Assembly (NCBI GenBank): GCA_910578095.1
Contig: CAJTOZ010000006.1
Span: 1 to 64,000, forward strand
Source: an uncultured Muribaculaceae bacterium
GTDB taxonomy: Bacteria; Bacteroidota; Bacteroidia; Bacteroidales; Muribaculaceae
Direction of reading: 5' to 3'
Length of the DNA stretch: 64,000 bases
The notes beneath the pieces were generated by a model. The model had not been told where the DNA came from, ran no database searches, and worked only from the letters and a program-made list of their open reading frames with translations. Shown in pieces: positions 8,373-17,068 of the stretch; position 1 is the stretch's first letter; each line of letters starts with the position of its first letter. Both the position numbers and the translations under genes were made by a program.

Positions 8373-8573
8373 TCAAGTGTTTTTTTTGGAGGACATTCTA
8401 CAGCGGAGATAGATTTGACAGTCAATGGTCGGCGGTGGTATGCCGTCAAAAAATATAGGGCGCAGTCTTATAGCAGATTGTAGCCGCAGAGGCATTCATC
8501 ACACTTGGATTATGAGCAGACAAAAGTATGACAAAACGGAGCGTTTTCGTGGCATTTTAAGGCATGTACCCCT
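8373..8573. other. Intergenic region between hipBA and tRNA-Ser array; no gene seen
   Basis: There is no ORF with coding character and no recognisable RNA. A run of eight T at 8381-8388 follows the hipBA operator. The composition is AT-richer than the housekeeping genes and similar to hipBA. No duplicated tRNA-Leu or tRNA-Ser 3' end is found here that would mark an integration boundary. Confidence 0.5.
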
Positions 8574-8619
8574 CAAAAAAAGCAGAGAGCCCAGTAAGTA
8601 GTTCACTTACAGGGCCCTC
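8574..8619 (-). terminator. Intrinsic terminator of the tRNA-Lys/tRNA-Ser transcript
   Basis: On the minus strand GAGGGCCC-TGTAAGT pairs with ACTTAC-TGGGCTCTC (about 15 bp, small loop), followed by TGCTTTTTTT. It is the only copy at this locus with a T-run, so tRNA-Lys, tRNA-Ser and both tRNA-like units probably lie on one transcript ending here. Confidence 0.85.
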
Positions 8620-8632
8620 GCAATGGTTTTGG

Positions 8633-8708
8633 CGGAGAGGACGAGATTCTTTGCTGCGCAAAGCGCTGCGCGATGACGAACTCGGGTCGTTCCCATCACG
8701 ACCTCTCC
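8633..8708 (-). repeat. tRNA-like tandem unit a downstream of tRNA-Ser(GCT)
   Basis: The unit starts with GGAGAGG and ends with AATCTCGTCCTCTCC plus G, both matching the tRNA-Ser(GCT) at 8875-8963. The centre has a GATGA...TCATC hairpin and the core GCGCAGCGCTTTGCGCAGC, nearly the core seen at 285-474. It differs from unit b at a few positions (for example CGGGTC against CCGGTC in the first hairpin loop). The 5' and 3' ends can pair nearly perfectly over about 10 bp. Confidence 0.8.
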
Positions 8709-8717
8709 TTAAACGAC

Positions 8718-8743
8718 GAAGGTCAAGCCTAAGCTTGACCTTC
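8718..8743. repeat. Imperfect palindrome between tRNA-like units
   Basis: GAAGGTCAAG/CTTGACCTTC stem with one internal mismatch compared with the perfect version at 8839-8864. There is no T-run, so it is more likely an RNA-processing hairpin than a terminator. Confidence 0.6.
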
Positions 8744-8753
8744 TTTCGTTTGG

Positions 8754-8829
8754 CAGAGAGGACGAGATTCTTTGCTGCGCAAAGCGCTGCGCGATGACGA
8801 ACTCCGGTCGTTCTCATCACGTCCTCTCC
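8754..8829 (-). repeat. tRNA-like tandem unit b downstream of tRNA-Ser(GCT)
   Basis: The second unit of about 76 nt, with a period of 121 bp. It starts GGAGAGGACG and ends CGTCCTCTC with one change in the last acceptor position (CTCTCTG instead of CTCTCCG). It shares the hairpin core with the locus at 285-474, while its ends are those of the local tRNA-Ser. It carries no anticodon arm. Confidence 0.8.
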
Positions 8830-8838
8830 TTAAACGAC

Positions 8839-8864
8839 GAAGGTCAAGCTTAAGCTTGACCTTC
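8839..8864. repeat. 26-bp perfect palindrome after tRNA-Ser(GCT)
   Basis: GAAGGTCAAGCTT followed by its exact reverse complement. It sits between the tRNA 3' end and unit b. The lack of a T-run argues against termination; a processing site for the polycistronic tRNA transcript is the likelier role. Confidence 0.6.
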
Positions 8865-8874
8865 TTTCGTTTGG

Positions 8875-8963
8875 CGGAGAGGACGAGATTCGAACTCGTG
8901 GAAAGGATTGCTCCCTTCGTCGGTTTAGCAAACCGGTGGTTTCAGCCACTCACCCACCTCTCC
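8875..8963 (-). tRNA. tRNA-Ser (anticodon GCT)
   Basis: An 89-nt class II tRNA. The acceptor GGAGAGG pairs with CCTCTCC, the discriminator is G, the anticodon loop is TTGCTAA (GCT), there is a long variable arm, and the T-arm contains GAGTTCGAATCTC. One anticodon-stem pair (position 27-43) appears mismatched. It lies 15 nt downstream of tRNA-Lys. Confidence 0.94.
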
Positions 8964-8978
8964 AGTGGTTATGTTTTG

Positions 8979-9051
8979 TGATCCGCCTGGGGCTCGAACC
9001 CAGGACCCCAACATTAAAAGTGTTGTGCTCTACCAGCTGAGCTAGCGAATC
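8979..9051 (-). tRNA. tRNA-Lys (anticodon TTT)
   Basis: A 73-nt tRNA. The acceptor GATTCGC pairs with GCGGATC (one G-T pair), the discriminator is A, the anticodon loop is CTTTTAA (TTT), and the T-arm contains CTGGGTTCGAGCCCCAG. It is the first gene of the tRNA-Lys/tRNA-Ser unit. Confidence 0.95.
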
Positions 9052-9087
9052 CTGCGGCTTCTGCTTGGCACTTCCGCAAAAGCAGTG

Positions 9088-9119
9088 CAAAATTAGTGCA
9101 TATTTTTTAATTGTGCAAA
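9088..9119 (-). promoter_or_regulatory. Promoter of the tRNA-Lys/tRNA-Ser unit
   Basis: On the minus strand TTTG at 9116-9119 and TAATTTTG at 9088-9095 are 20 bp apart, an exact Bacteroidetes-type promoter. Confidence 0.75.
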
Positions 9120-9206
9120 TTTTTGAGGATATTTTTGCAAAAAGTTTTTCGTTTCGGCTGTATCAGGGCCCATGAGGGAGTATTTGCGCGGCTCGCGGAC
9201 AAAAGA

Positions 9207-9238
9207 TTTGCAGATATAGTAATTTCTTTCTATCTTAG
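9207..9238 (+). promoter_or_regulatory. Probable promoter of manC
   Basis: TTTG at 9207-9210 and TATCTTAG at 9231-9238 are 20 bp apart. The -7 element departs from TAnnTTTG at one position. The start codon is 30 nt further on. Confidence 0.55.
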
Positions 9239-9268
9239 CGCTCCCAACATTGAGTTAACCGAACCTAC

Positions 9269-10351
9269 ATGAAAAAGAACCACCGATATTGCGTGATAAT
9301 GTGCGGGGGCATAGGCAGCCGATTCTGGCCCTACAGCCGCACCAGCAAGCCCAAACAGTTCATTGATTTCATGGGCACGGGCCGCAGCCTGCTGCAGATG
9401 AGCTACGACCGCGTGATGCCGCTTGTACCGAAGGAAAATATCCTTGTGCTCACCAATGCCATGTATGTGGACCTGGTGCAGCAGCAGCTTCCCGACCTGG
9501 CTCCGGAGCAGATTCTGGCCGAGCCTGCGCGCCGCAACACGGCGCCTTGCATAGCCTGGGCCGCATGGCGCATAGGGGCCATGGACCCCGAGGCATCGAT
9601 GATAGTGACGCCCAGCGACCATCTGATCTCGGGTGAGGCGTTGTTTGCCGACAATGTGCGCCGCGGATTTGATTTTGTGGAAGGCAACGATGCGCTGCTC
9701 ACCCTGGGTATTAGCCCTACACGCCCCGAGACGGGCTATGGCTATATCCAGATAGGCGAGGAGGTGGAGCCGGGCCTCAACAAGGTGAAGACTTTCACGG
9801 AGAAGCCGGATCTGGAGCTCGCGAAAGTGTTTGTGCAGAGCGGGGAGTTTTTCTGGAACGCAGGCATATTCATGTGGACGGTAGCGTCCATAAAGAAAGC
9901 GTTCCGGACATACGTGCCCGACATCGCCGACAAGTTTGATTCGGGCTACGATGTGCTCGGCACTCCTGCCGAGCGTGAGTTCATTGACCGCGAGTTTCCA
10001 GCCTGCCCCAGTATAAGCATCGACTATGCTGTGATGGAGAAGGCGTCGAATGTGTATGTTGAGACTGTGTCGTTCGGGTGGAACGATCTCGGCACATGGA
10101 GCGCCCTCTACGACAATTCGCCCAGAAACAACGACGGCAATGTGACGCAGCAGTGCACTGTGCTGGCCTATAACAGCCACGGCAATATCTTTGCCGTGCG
10201 CGACGAGAAGCTCGTGGTGGTCGATGGTCTGGAGGACTATATCGTGGCCGATGCCGGAGATGTGCTGCTTATCTGCCCCAAAAGCCGTGAGCAGAGCATC
10301 AAGCAGATGGTGAACGATGCCAAAAACCATTTCGGCGACAAGTATCTCTGA
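9269..10351 (+). CDS. manC: Mannose-1-phosphate guanylyltransferase
   Basis: A 360-residue cytoplasmic nucleotidyltransferase making GDP-mannose from mannose-1-phosphate and GTP for glycan synthesis. The N-terminal nucleotide-binding signature is clear (CGGIGSRFWPYSRTSKPKQF, about 11-30), followed by the NTP_transferase fold with TPSDHLI near 110. FTEKPD and FFWNAGIFMW are typical of ManC/RfbM. It is shorter than fused ManC-ManA enzymes, so it is the transferase alone. It is monocistronic, with its own probable promoter. Confidence 0.93.
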   Translation: MKKNHRYCVIMCGGIGSRFWPYSRTSKPKQFIDFMGTGRSLLQMSYDRVMPLVPKENILVLTNAMYVDLVQQQLPDLAPEQILAEPARRNTAPCIAWAAWRIGAMDPEASMIVTPSDHLISGEALFADNVRRGFDFVEGNDALLTLGISPTRPETGYGYIQIGEEVEPGLNKVKTFTEKPDLELAKVFVQSGEFFWNAGIFMWTVASIKKAFRTYVPDIADKFDSGYDVLGTPAEREFIDREFPACPSISIDYAVMEKASNVYVETVSFGWNDLGTWSALYDNSPRNNDGNVTQQCTVLAYNSHGNIFAVRDEKLVVVDGLEDYIVADAGDVLLICPKSREQSIKQMVNDAKNHFGDKYL

Positions 10352-10427
10352 CACTGACGTCTTCCTGCCCCGGCGCGTGAAACCGCGCCCACTGCGGCAT
10401 GCCATTCAGACCCCGCCATGCGCGGGG

Positions 10428-10459
10428 TTTGAATTTTCGGCACAATTTTTGTAACTTTG
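10428..10459 (+). promoter_or_regulatory. Promoter of argS
   Basis: TTTG at 10428-10431 and TAACTTTG at 10452-10459 are 20 bp apart. The leader to the ATG at 10489 is about 25 nt. Confidence 0.75.
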
Positions 10460-10488
10460 CACATTATAGAATAACAACAGCAAAACAC

Positions 10489-12276
10489 ATGTCAGTAGAA
10501 AACATCATAAAGAACGCCGTGGCCAAGGCCGTGCACGAGCTTTACGGCATCGATGCCTCGCCGGAGAGCATTGTTCCCCAGGCCACCCGAAAGGAATTCG
10601 AGGGCAACCTCACAGTGATGGTATTTCCCTTTGTCAAAGCCGCCCGCAAGGCTCCCGAAGCCGTGGGGGCCGAGATTGGCCAATGGCTTGTCGACAACGA
10701 AGCGGCTGTGGCCGGCTTCAATGTGGTGAAGGGTTTTCTCAACATAGTGGTGACGCCCACTTTCTGGAATTCCGTGCTGACATCCATCCTCGACACTCCC
10801 GATTTCGGCACCGTAAAGCCTGATGATGCCTCGCCGCTGTTCATGGTGGAGTACTCGTCGCCCAACACCAACAAACCCCTCCATCTGGGCCACGTGCGCA
10901 ACAATCTGCTCGGCTACAGCCTCGCCCGCATTCTTGAAGCCTGCGGCAACCGTGTGGTCAAGACCAACATCGTGAACGACCGCGGCATACACATCTGCAA
11001 GTCGATGCTCGCATGGCAGAAATGGGCCGGCGGCGCCACTCCCGAGAGTGCCGGTGTGAAAGGCGACCACCTCATCGGCGACTGCTATGTGGCTTTCGAC
11101 AAACACTACAAGGCTGAGCTGGCCGAACTCAAAGCCAAAGGCATGACCGACGAAGAGGCCGAAGCCGCCTCAACCCTCATGCAGGAGGCCCGCAAGATGC
11201 TGCGCCGCTGGGAGGCCGGCGACGCCGAAGTGCGCGCACTGTGGGAGAAGATGAACTCGTGGGTTTACGCCGGTTTCGACGAGACCTACCGCCGGATGGG
11301 CGTGGACTTCGACAAGATATATTACGAGAGCACCACCTATCTCGACGGCAAAGCCAAGGTGCTGGAAGGCCTTGAGAAGGGCATAATGTACCGCCGCGAG
11401 GACGGCTCGGTGTGGGCTGATCTGACGGCCGACGGCCTCGACCACAAGCTTCTGCTGCGCAGCGACGGCACGAGTGTGTACATGACGCAGGACATCGGCA
11501 CCGCCGCCCAGCGCTATGCCGATTATCCCATCGACCGCATGGTCTATGTGGTGGGCAATGAGCAGGAATACCATTTCAAGGTGCTGTCGCTCATCCTCGA
11601 CAAGCTCGGCTTCAAGTGGGGCAAGGACCTCGTGCATTTCTCCTACGGCATGGTGGAACTCCCCAACGGCAAGATGAAGAGCCGCGAGGGCACGGTGGTG
11701 GACGCCGACGATCTCATGGAGTCCATGGTGGCCGATGCACGCAAGGTGAGCACCGAGCTCGGCAAGACCGACGGCCTCACCGATGCCGAGATCGACGCCA
11801 TAGCCGAGATGGTGGGCCTCGGAGCTCTCAAATACTTCCTCCTGAAGGTGGATCCCCGCAAGAATATGACCTTCAATCCCGAGGAAAGCATCGACTTCAA
11901 CGGCAACACCGGCCCCTTCATCCAATACACCTATGCCCGCATCCGCAGCGTGCTGCGCCGCGCGGCCGAAGCCGGGATGAACATCGGCGACTACTCCGGT
12001 GTTGTTCCTAACGAGAAAGAGGTGGCACTGGTGCAGCGCCTGGCCGATTTCCCCTCCGTGGTGGCCGAGGCCGGACGTAATTTCTCGCCCGCGCTCATTG
12101 CCAACTACGTATATGACCTGGTGAAGCAGTACAACCAGTTCTACCACGACTGCTCCATCCTGCGCGAAGAGGACGCCGCCGTGCGCTCCCTGCGTCTGGC
12201 TCTCAGCGAGGCCACCGCACGCGTGGTGCGTACCGCCACAGGCCTGCTCGGCATCAGTGTGCCAGAGCGCATGTAA
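10489..12276 (+). CDS. argS: Arginyl-tRNA synthetase
   Basis: A 595-residue class I aminoacyl-tRNA synthetase charging tRNA-Arg. It has an N-terminal Arg_tRNA_synt_N domain (about 1-90), the HIGH-type signature LHLGH near 131-135, the KMSKS-loop equivalent KMKSR near 395 and a C-terminal DALR anticodon-binding domain. The 10489 start is chosen because the promoter at 10428-10459 lies upstream of it but downstream of the in-frame start at 10399. The length is normal. Confidence 0.95.
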   Translation: MSVENIIKNAVAKAVHELYGIDASPESIVPQATRKEFEGNLTVMVFPFVKAARKAPEAVGAEIGQWLVDNEAAVAGFNVVKGFLNIVVTPTFWNSVLTSILDTPDFGTVKPDDASPLFMVEYSSPNTNKPLHLGHVRNNLLGYSLARILEACGNRVVKTNIVNDRGIHICKSMLAWQKWAGGATPESAGVKGDHLIGDCYVAFDKHYKAELAELKAKGMTDEEAEAASTLMQEARKMLRRWEAGDAEVRALWEKMNSWVYAGFDETYRRMGVDFDKIYYESTTYLDGKAKVLEGLEKGIMYRREDGSVWADLTADGLDHKLLLRSDGTSVYMTQDIGTAAQRYADYPIDRMVYVVGNEQEYHFKVLSLILDKLGFKWGKDLVHFSYGMVELPNGKMKSREGTVVDADDLMESMVADARKVSTELGKTDGLTDAEIDAIAEMVGLGALKYFLLKVDPRKNMTFNPEESIDFNGNTGPFIQYTYARIRSVLRRAAEAGMNIGDYSGVVPNEKEVALVQRLADFPSVVAEAGRNFSPALIANYVYDLVKQYNQFYHDCSILREEDAAVRSLRLALSEATARVVRTATGLLGISVPERM

Positions 12277-12305
12277 TCCCAATCCAACTACAACACAACT
12301 AAAAT

Positions 12306-13007
12306 ATGAACAACAACTCTTATCCTCAGGAATACGCCGCCAACATAGCCGGCCGCGTGTCGCAGACCATGAAACGCGTGTATGTGAACATGACGCTCGC
12401 GCTCGTCGTCACCGCATTCGTGAGCATGTGGTGCGCAGGCAGTGAGGCCTTCCTCAGCTTCGTGTTCAACAACCGCTGGGCCATGTGGGGCCTGTTGATA
12501 GCCGAAATAGGCCTTGTGATCGGCATCAGCGCCGGCATCAACAAGCTCAGCAGCGCCGCCGCCACCGCGCTGTTCTATCTGTTTGCCGTGGTCAACGGCG
12601 CGGCACTTGCCCCGATTTTCCTGGTGTACACAGGTGCTTCCATTGCCAAGACGTTCTTCATCACCGCCGGCACTTTCGGCGCCATGAGTGTTTATGGCTA
12701 CTTCACCAGCAGCGACCTCAGCAAGGTGGGCAGCATTCTGTTCATGGCTCTGATAGGCCTGATCATAGCTTCTGTGGTGAATATCTTCGCCCACAGCGAC
12801 ACTCTGCAGTGGATCATATCCATAGCCGGCGTGGTGATATTCGTGGGTCTGACGGCCTGGGACACCCAGCAGATCAAGCGTATGGCCGAGCAGATGCCTG
12901 AAGCCGGCGTGGGCCGCCTGGCTGTGCTCGGGGCGCTGTCGCTTTACCTCGATTTCATCAACCTATTCCTCTACCTGCTCCGCTTCTTCGGCTCCAGCCG
13001 CGACTAA
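12306..13007 (+). CDS. Bax inhibitor-1/YccA family membrane protein
   Basis: A 233-residue protein with about seven transmembrane segments and the UPF0005/BI-1 signature (LTAWDTQQIKRMAEQ near 188-202). Bacterial members (YccA, YetJ) act in membrane-protein quality control or as pH-sensitive calcium leak channels; which applies here cannot be told. It begins 29 nt after argS and is followed by a strong palindromic terminator, so it may be cotranscribed with argS. Confidence 0.88.
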   Translation: MNNNSYPQEYAANIAGRVSQTMKRVYVNMTLALVVTAFVSMWCAGSEAFLSFVFNNRWAMWGLLIAEIGLVIGISAGINKLSSAAATALFYLFAVVNGAALAPIFLVYTGASIAKTFFITAGTFGAMSVYGYFTSSDLSKVGSILFMALIGLIIASVVNIFAHSDTLQWIISIAGVVIFVGLTAWDTQQIKRMAEQMPEAGVGRLAVLGALSLYLDFINLFLYLLRFFGSSRD

Positions 13008-13040
13008 GGCTGCCGGCAGGCAAGGACTATAAAATGACAA

Positions 13041-13084
13041 AAAGGGACAGAATAAACAAAACGTTTTGTTTATTCTGTCCCTTT
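13041..13084. terminator. 44-bp perfect palindrome terminator
   Basis: AAAGGGACAGAATAAACAAAAC is followed by its exact reverse complement, then a T-run. It ends the argS/BI-1 transcript immediately before the MATE gene. Confidence 0.85.
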
Positions 13085-13094
13085 TTTATCAATA

Positions 13095-14432
13095 ATGACT
13101 ATGGCCAATCATAGCTATTACAAGGAAATAATCCGCCTCGGGCTGCCAATATTGGTGGGCCAGCTCGGCATGATAGTGACCGCCTTCGCCGACAACATCA
13201 TGGTGGGGCGCTACTCCACGGAGGCGCTGGCGTCGGCATCGTTTGTCAACGGTGTGTTCAACGTCGTCATTTTCTGCTGTCTCGGATTCACCTACGGACT
13301 CACACCGCTGGTGGGAGCGCTCTATGGCCGCGGCGAGCATAAGGCCATAGGCACCCTGATGCGCAACGGCGTCGCGCTCAACCTCCTCTATGCCTTTCTG
13401 CTGACGATAGGGCTCGGCATACTCTATTTTCATCTCCACCGCCTCGGACAGCCGGCTGAACTTCTGCCTCTGATACGCCCCTACTACCTGACCGCCCTTG
13501 CGGGCCTGGTGCCGGTGTGTCTGTTCAATGTGTTCGCACAGTGGAGCTACGGCACCACCGACACGCGCACGCCCATGTGGATAATCCTCGGCGGCAACGT
13601 GCTCAACATCATCGGCAACTATATGCTGATATTCGGCCATGGAGGCGCTCCCGAGCTGGGACTGACCGGCGCAGGCATCAGCACACTCGTATCGCGTGTG
13701 CTCACAGCCGTGGCGCTAATCGGTGTGTTCTGCTTCAGCCGCCGCGCCGCCGAGGCGCGCCGCGGATTTGCCACCGGACAGCTGAAGCGCCAGACACTGT
13801 CGAAGGTGTGGCGCACGAGCTTGCCCGTGAGCATGCAGATGACATTCGAGAGCGGGTCGTTCTCTGTGGCCGCCATCATGTCGGGATGGCTTGGCGCCGT
13901 GCCCCTGGCGGCATTCCAGATCATAGTGATCACGGGCACACTCGGATTCTGTGTGTACTATAGCGTGGGAGCCGCCATATCCGTGGTTGTGGCCAATGTG
14001 GCCGGCAGCGGCGATTGCCGGCTGATGCGCCGGGCGGCGTGGCATGGCTACCATATCATGCTGACGCTCATGGTGTGCTCATCGCTCATTTTCGTTTTCT
14101 GGGGTCGCAGCATCCTCGGCGTGTTCACCGACGACGCCGTGGTTCTTTCCGCGGCCGCGGCGCTGATATTTCCCCTGGTGCTGTATCAGCTCGGCGATGC
14201 CACGCAGATCACATTCGCGAATGCTCTCCGCGGCACCTCACACGTGATGCCGATGCTCTGGATAGCGTTTATAAGCTACGTGGTAGTGGGCATCCCCGCC
14301 ACCTATATTCTCGGATTTCCTGTGGGAATGGGGCTGTATGGCATCCTGCTCAGTTTCTCCGTCAGCCTGTTCCTTGCCGGCGCTCTATTCCTGATCTTTT
14401 TCCTGCGGGCCACCCGGGCCACACAACAGTAG
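13095..14432 (+). CDS. MATE family efflux transporter
   Basis: A 445-residue inner-membrane protein with about twelve transmembrane segments in two MatE repeats, for example LVGQLGMIVTAFADNIMVGR (about 18-37) and the second-half GTLGFCVYYSVGAAISVVVAN. MATE proteins export cationic drugs or metabolites using Na+ or H+ gradients; the substrate is unknown. A second ATG two codons in (13101) is an equally good start. No promoter is obvious, because the gene begins 10 nt after the terminator hairpin. Confidence 0.9.
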   Translation: MTMANHSYYKEIIRLGLPILVGQLGMIVTAFADNIMVGRYSTEALASASFVNGVFNVVIFCCLGFTYGLTPLVGALYGRGEHKAIGTLMRNGVALNLLYAFLLTIGLGILYFHLHRLGQPAELLPLIRPYYLTALAGLVPVCLFNVFAQWSYGTTDTRTPMWIILGGNVLNIIGNYMLIFGHGGAPELGLTGAGISTLVSRVLTAVALIGVFCFSRRAAEARRGFATGQLKRQTLSKVWRTSLPVSMQMTFESGSFSVAAIMSGWLGAVPLAAFQIIVITGTLGFCVYYSVGAAISVVVANVAGSGDCRLMRRAAWHGYHIMLTLMVCSSLIFVFWGRSILGVFTDDAVVLSAAAALIFPLVLYQLGDATQITFANALRGTSHVMPMLWIAFISYVVVGIPATYILGFPVGMGLYGILLSFSVSLFLAGALFLIFFLRATRATQQ

Positions 14433-14438
14433 CGGGCG

Positions 14439-16265
14439 TCAGAGCAGCGCTCCGCGCTCAAATTCGGCTATAGCCTGCAAAAACATCTTGCCCCAGCGGG
14501 CGGTCTTCACCTCACCGGCACCGCTCACAAGGCGAAAATCTTCCAGCGTGCGCGGACGGCGGAGGGCCATATCGGCCAGCGATGCATCGGAGAAAATGAG
14601 GTATGGCGGCATTTTTATGCGTGCTGCCTCGGCCTTGCGCACAGCTTTGAGCCGAGCGAGCAGCGCATCAGTGTCGTGGCGCGAAGCCGCAGCCGATTGT
14701 CGTTTCGGCGCGGGCGCGGCCAGCGGCCGATCGGTGTACTTGGCCAACATCACACGCTCCTCGCCCCGCACCACACGCATGCCGTAGGGAGTGGGACGAA
14801 GACGGTTGTTGTCATCATAGGCCACATCCAGCAGCCCGAGTTGTATCATCTGGGAAATGTAGTAGTTCCACTCGGGAGCACTCATGTCGGAGCCTGCGCC
14901 GAAGGTGCGTATGCGGTCGTAGCCGCGCATCCTGATGTCGTGGCGTTGCGCCCCGCGCAGGATGTCGCGCAGCATATATGCCCCCACCCCGCATCCGGTG
15001 CGCAGCACAGCGCTGACAGCTTTCTGCACGGCCACCGTGGCATCGAACCGCAAAGGCGCCGAGCGGCACACATCGCAATTGCCACAATCGCGCACCTTCT
15101 CCTCATTGAAATAGCTCAGAAGCATGCGCCGGCGGCACACGGCCGCATCGGCAAACGCCTGCATGCGGTTCAGCTTCTCGGTGTTGATGCCGCGGCGCGA
15201 GCTGTCGCTGTCGTCGATGAATCCCCGCAGGGTGATCACATCGCCCACGCTGTGAAACATCACAGCCTCGGCCGGGAGCCCGTCGCGGCCCGCGCGGCCT
15301 ATTTCCTGATAATAGCTCTCGATGTTGGCAGGCATGTTGTTGTGCACCACCCACCGGATATTGCTCTTGTCTATGCCCATCCCGAATGCCACGGTGGCGC
15401 ACACCACGCTGACGTCGCCATTGATGAACGCGCGCTGCGCCTGCTCGCGGGCAGCCGCCGGCATTCCGGCATGATAGCAGACTACACTCACGCCGGCAGC
15501 CTGCAGCGCCGCTGTCATGGCCTCGGCTTTGGCACGGCTGAGACAGTAGACGATGCCGCTGTCGTCGGGATACTTGCGCACAAGCTCGCGCACGCGCGCC
15601 ACGCGACGCGCCTTGCCCGGGTCGGGCGACACTTCTATGCTTATGTTGGGCCTGTCGAAACTGCCAATCCATGTGAACGGGTCGCGCAGCCGGAGCAGAC
15701 GCACCATATCGTCGCGCGTGAGCCGGTCGGCGGTGGCGGTGAGCGCTATCACGGGCACGGCCGGCAGCGAGGCCTTGACACTTGCCAGCTCCGTATAGAC
15801 GGGACGGAAATCGTGGCCCCACTGGGAGATGCAGTGGGCTTCGTCGATGGCCACAATGCGAATGGGGAGCGAGCGGCTCCAGGCAGGGAGGTCGGCAACA
15901 AAGCGCTCAGGCGATGTGTACAGCAGCTTGACGCGGCCGAGGCGTGCCTGCTCAAGAGCCTCACGCACCTCGGCCTCGGGACGGTTGGAGTGTACGGCTG
16001 CTGCCGGAATACCATTGGCAAGGAGTGCCGAGACCTGATCGTCCATGAGCGCGATGAGTGGCGACACCACTACGCACACGCCGTCGCTCAGCAACGCCGG
16101 CAACTGATAGCACAATGACTTGCCACCGCCTGTGGGCATCAGCGCCACGGCATCGCGGCCGGAAGCCACGGCGCTGATTATCTCCGCCTGTCCCGGACGG
16201 AAAGAGTCGTAGCCATAGAAGCGGCGCAGCAACGCGAGCGCCTCGGCATGGAGCGCAGGATTCAT
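14439..16265 (-). CDS. recQ: ATP-dependent DNA helicase RecQ
   Basis: A 608-residue 3'-5' DNA helicase. Visible features are Walker A TGGGKS (45-50), DEAH (141-144), the SF2 helicase C domain, a RecQ zinc module with four Cys (CRRRMLLSYFN then DCGNCDVC, about 376-399), a winged-helix region and a C-terminal HRDC domain. The upstream in-frame extension to 16643 is rejected because it lies in the znuB-like gene. The ATG at 16265 overlaps the upstream stop by 4 bp, indicating translational coupling. Confidence 0.94.
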   Translation of the reverse strand: MNPALHAEALALLRRFYGYDSFRPGQAEIISAVASGRDAVALMPTGGGKSLCYQLPALLSDGVCVVVSPLIALMDDQVSALLANGIPAAAVHSNRPEAEVREALEQARLGRVKLLYTSPERFVADLPAWSRSLPIRIVAIDEAHCISQWGHDFRPVYTELASVKASLPAVPVIALTATADRLTRDDMVRLLRLRDPFTWIGSFDRPNISIEVSPDPGKARRVARVRELVRKYPDDSGIVYCLSRAKAEAMTAALQAAGVSVVCYHAGMPAAAREQAQRAFINGDVSVVCATVAFGMGIDKSNIRWVVHNNMPANIESYYQEIGRAGRDGLPAEAVMFHSVGDVITLRGFIDDSDSSRRGINTEKLNRMQAFADAAVCRRRMLLSYFNEEKVRDCGNCDVCRSAPLRFDATVAVQKAVSAVLRTGCGVGAYMLRDILRGAQRHDIRMRGYDRIRTFGAGSDMSAPEWNYYISQMIQLGLLDVAYDDNNRLRPTPYGMRVVRGEERVMLAKYTDRPLAAPAPKRQSAAASRHDTDALLARLKAVRKAEAARIKMPPYLIFSDASLADMALRRPRTLEDFRLVSGAGEVKTARWGKMFLQAIAEFERGALL

Positions 16266-17068
16266 CGCTTCAATATCAGGGCTGCGGCTTTTGCGGCGAA
16301 GAAGCCGGCGGCAAGGATAAGCACAATCATGGCCGAGCAGGGCACATCGGCGGCAGCGCCGGCGAAGAGACCCGCCACACCCGCCACCACGGCTATGCCG
16401 GCGGAGGCAAAGACCATCGACGAGAAGCGACGGCAGAACACCTCGGCTGTCATCATGGGCAGAGACATCATCGACATCAGCAGCATCACGCCCACAAGGC
16501 GTATGGTGAGAACTATGCACACGGCCACAAACGCTGTCATGGCATAGGAGATGAAACGCACGGGAAGGCCCTGCACACGGGCGAAATCGCGGTCGAAAGC
16601 CACGGCCACTATCTCGCGGAAACGCCACACGAAGAAAGCGCACAGCACGGCGGCGAACGCGGCAAACACGGCAAGATCGGCAGCGCTGATGGTCAATATA
16701 TTACCAAATAAAAAACTGTTCAACTCCGGAACGTAGCCCGGTGTGAGAAACACAAAGAGCACACCCACAGCCATGCCCAGCGACCACACCACGGCTATGG
16801 CCGAGTCTTCGCGCAGACGCATTCGCTGCGACATCCACTCCACCCCGGCACTTGAGGCCACCGCAAACACTGCAGCCATGGCCGCAGGACTGATGCCGAG
16901 AAAATAGCCCAGTCCAAGACCTCCGAAGCATGCGTGGGTGATGCCGCCGGCTATGGCCACAAGACGGCGGGTGATGATGTAGCTGCCCACCACCGCCGCC
17001 GACACGCTGATGAGCGCGACGCCTGCGAGCGCATATCGAAAAAAGGTATAGTCAAGAAATTCTGTCAT
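16262..17068 (-). CDS. znuB: Metal ABC transporter permease (ZnuB/MntB type)
   Basis: A 268-residue ABC-3 family permease with about eight transmembrane segments (for example GSYIITRRLVAIAGGITHAC near 28-47). Such proteins carry zinc or manganese across the inner membrane with a binding protein and an ATPase. No other ABC component lies nearby. The matching binding protein and ATPase genes are at 51473-53039, so the transporter is probably split across the chromosome. It overlaps its neighbours by 4 bp on both sides. The metal is inferred from the family only. Confidence 0.85.
   Translation of the reverse strand: MTEFLDYTFFRYALAGVALISVSAAVVGSYIITRRLVAIAGGITHACFGGLGLGYFLGISPAAMAAVFAVASSAGVEWMSQRMRLREDSAIAVVWSLGMAVGVLFVFLTPGYVPELNSFLFGNILTISAADLAVFAAFAAVLCAFFVWRFREIVAVAFDRDFARVQGLPVRFISYAMTAFVAVCIVLTIRLVGVMLLMSMMSLPMMTAEVFCRRFSSMVFASAGIAVVAGVAGLFAGAAADVPCSAMIVLILAAGFFAAKAAALILKR

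Noticed and set aside
8564..8981. Open frames across the second tRNA-Ser array
   Set aside because: Again translation of tandem tRNA-like units and tRNA sequence, not protein genes.
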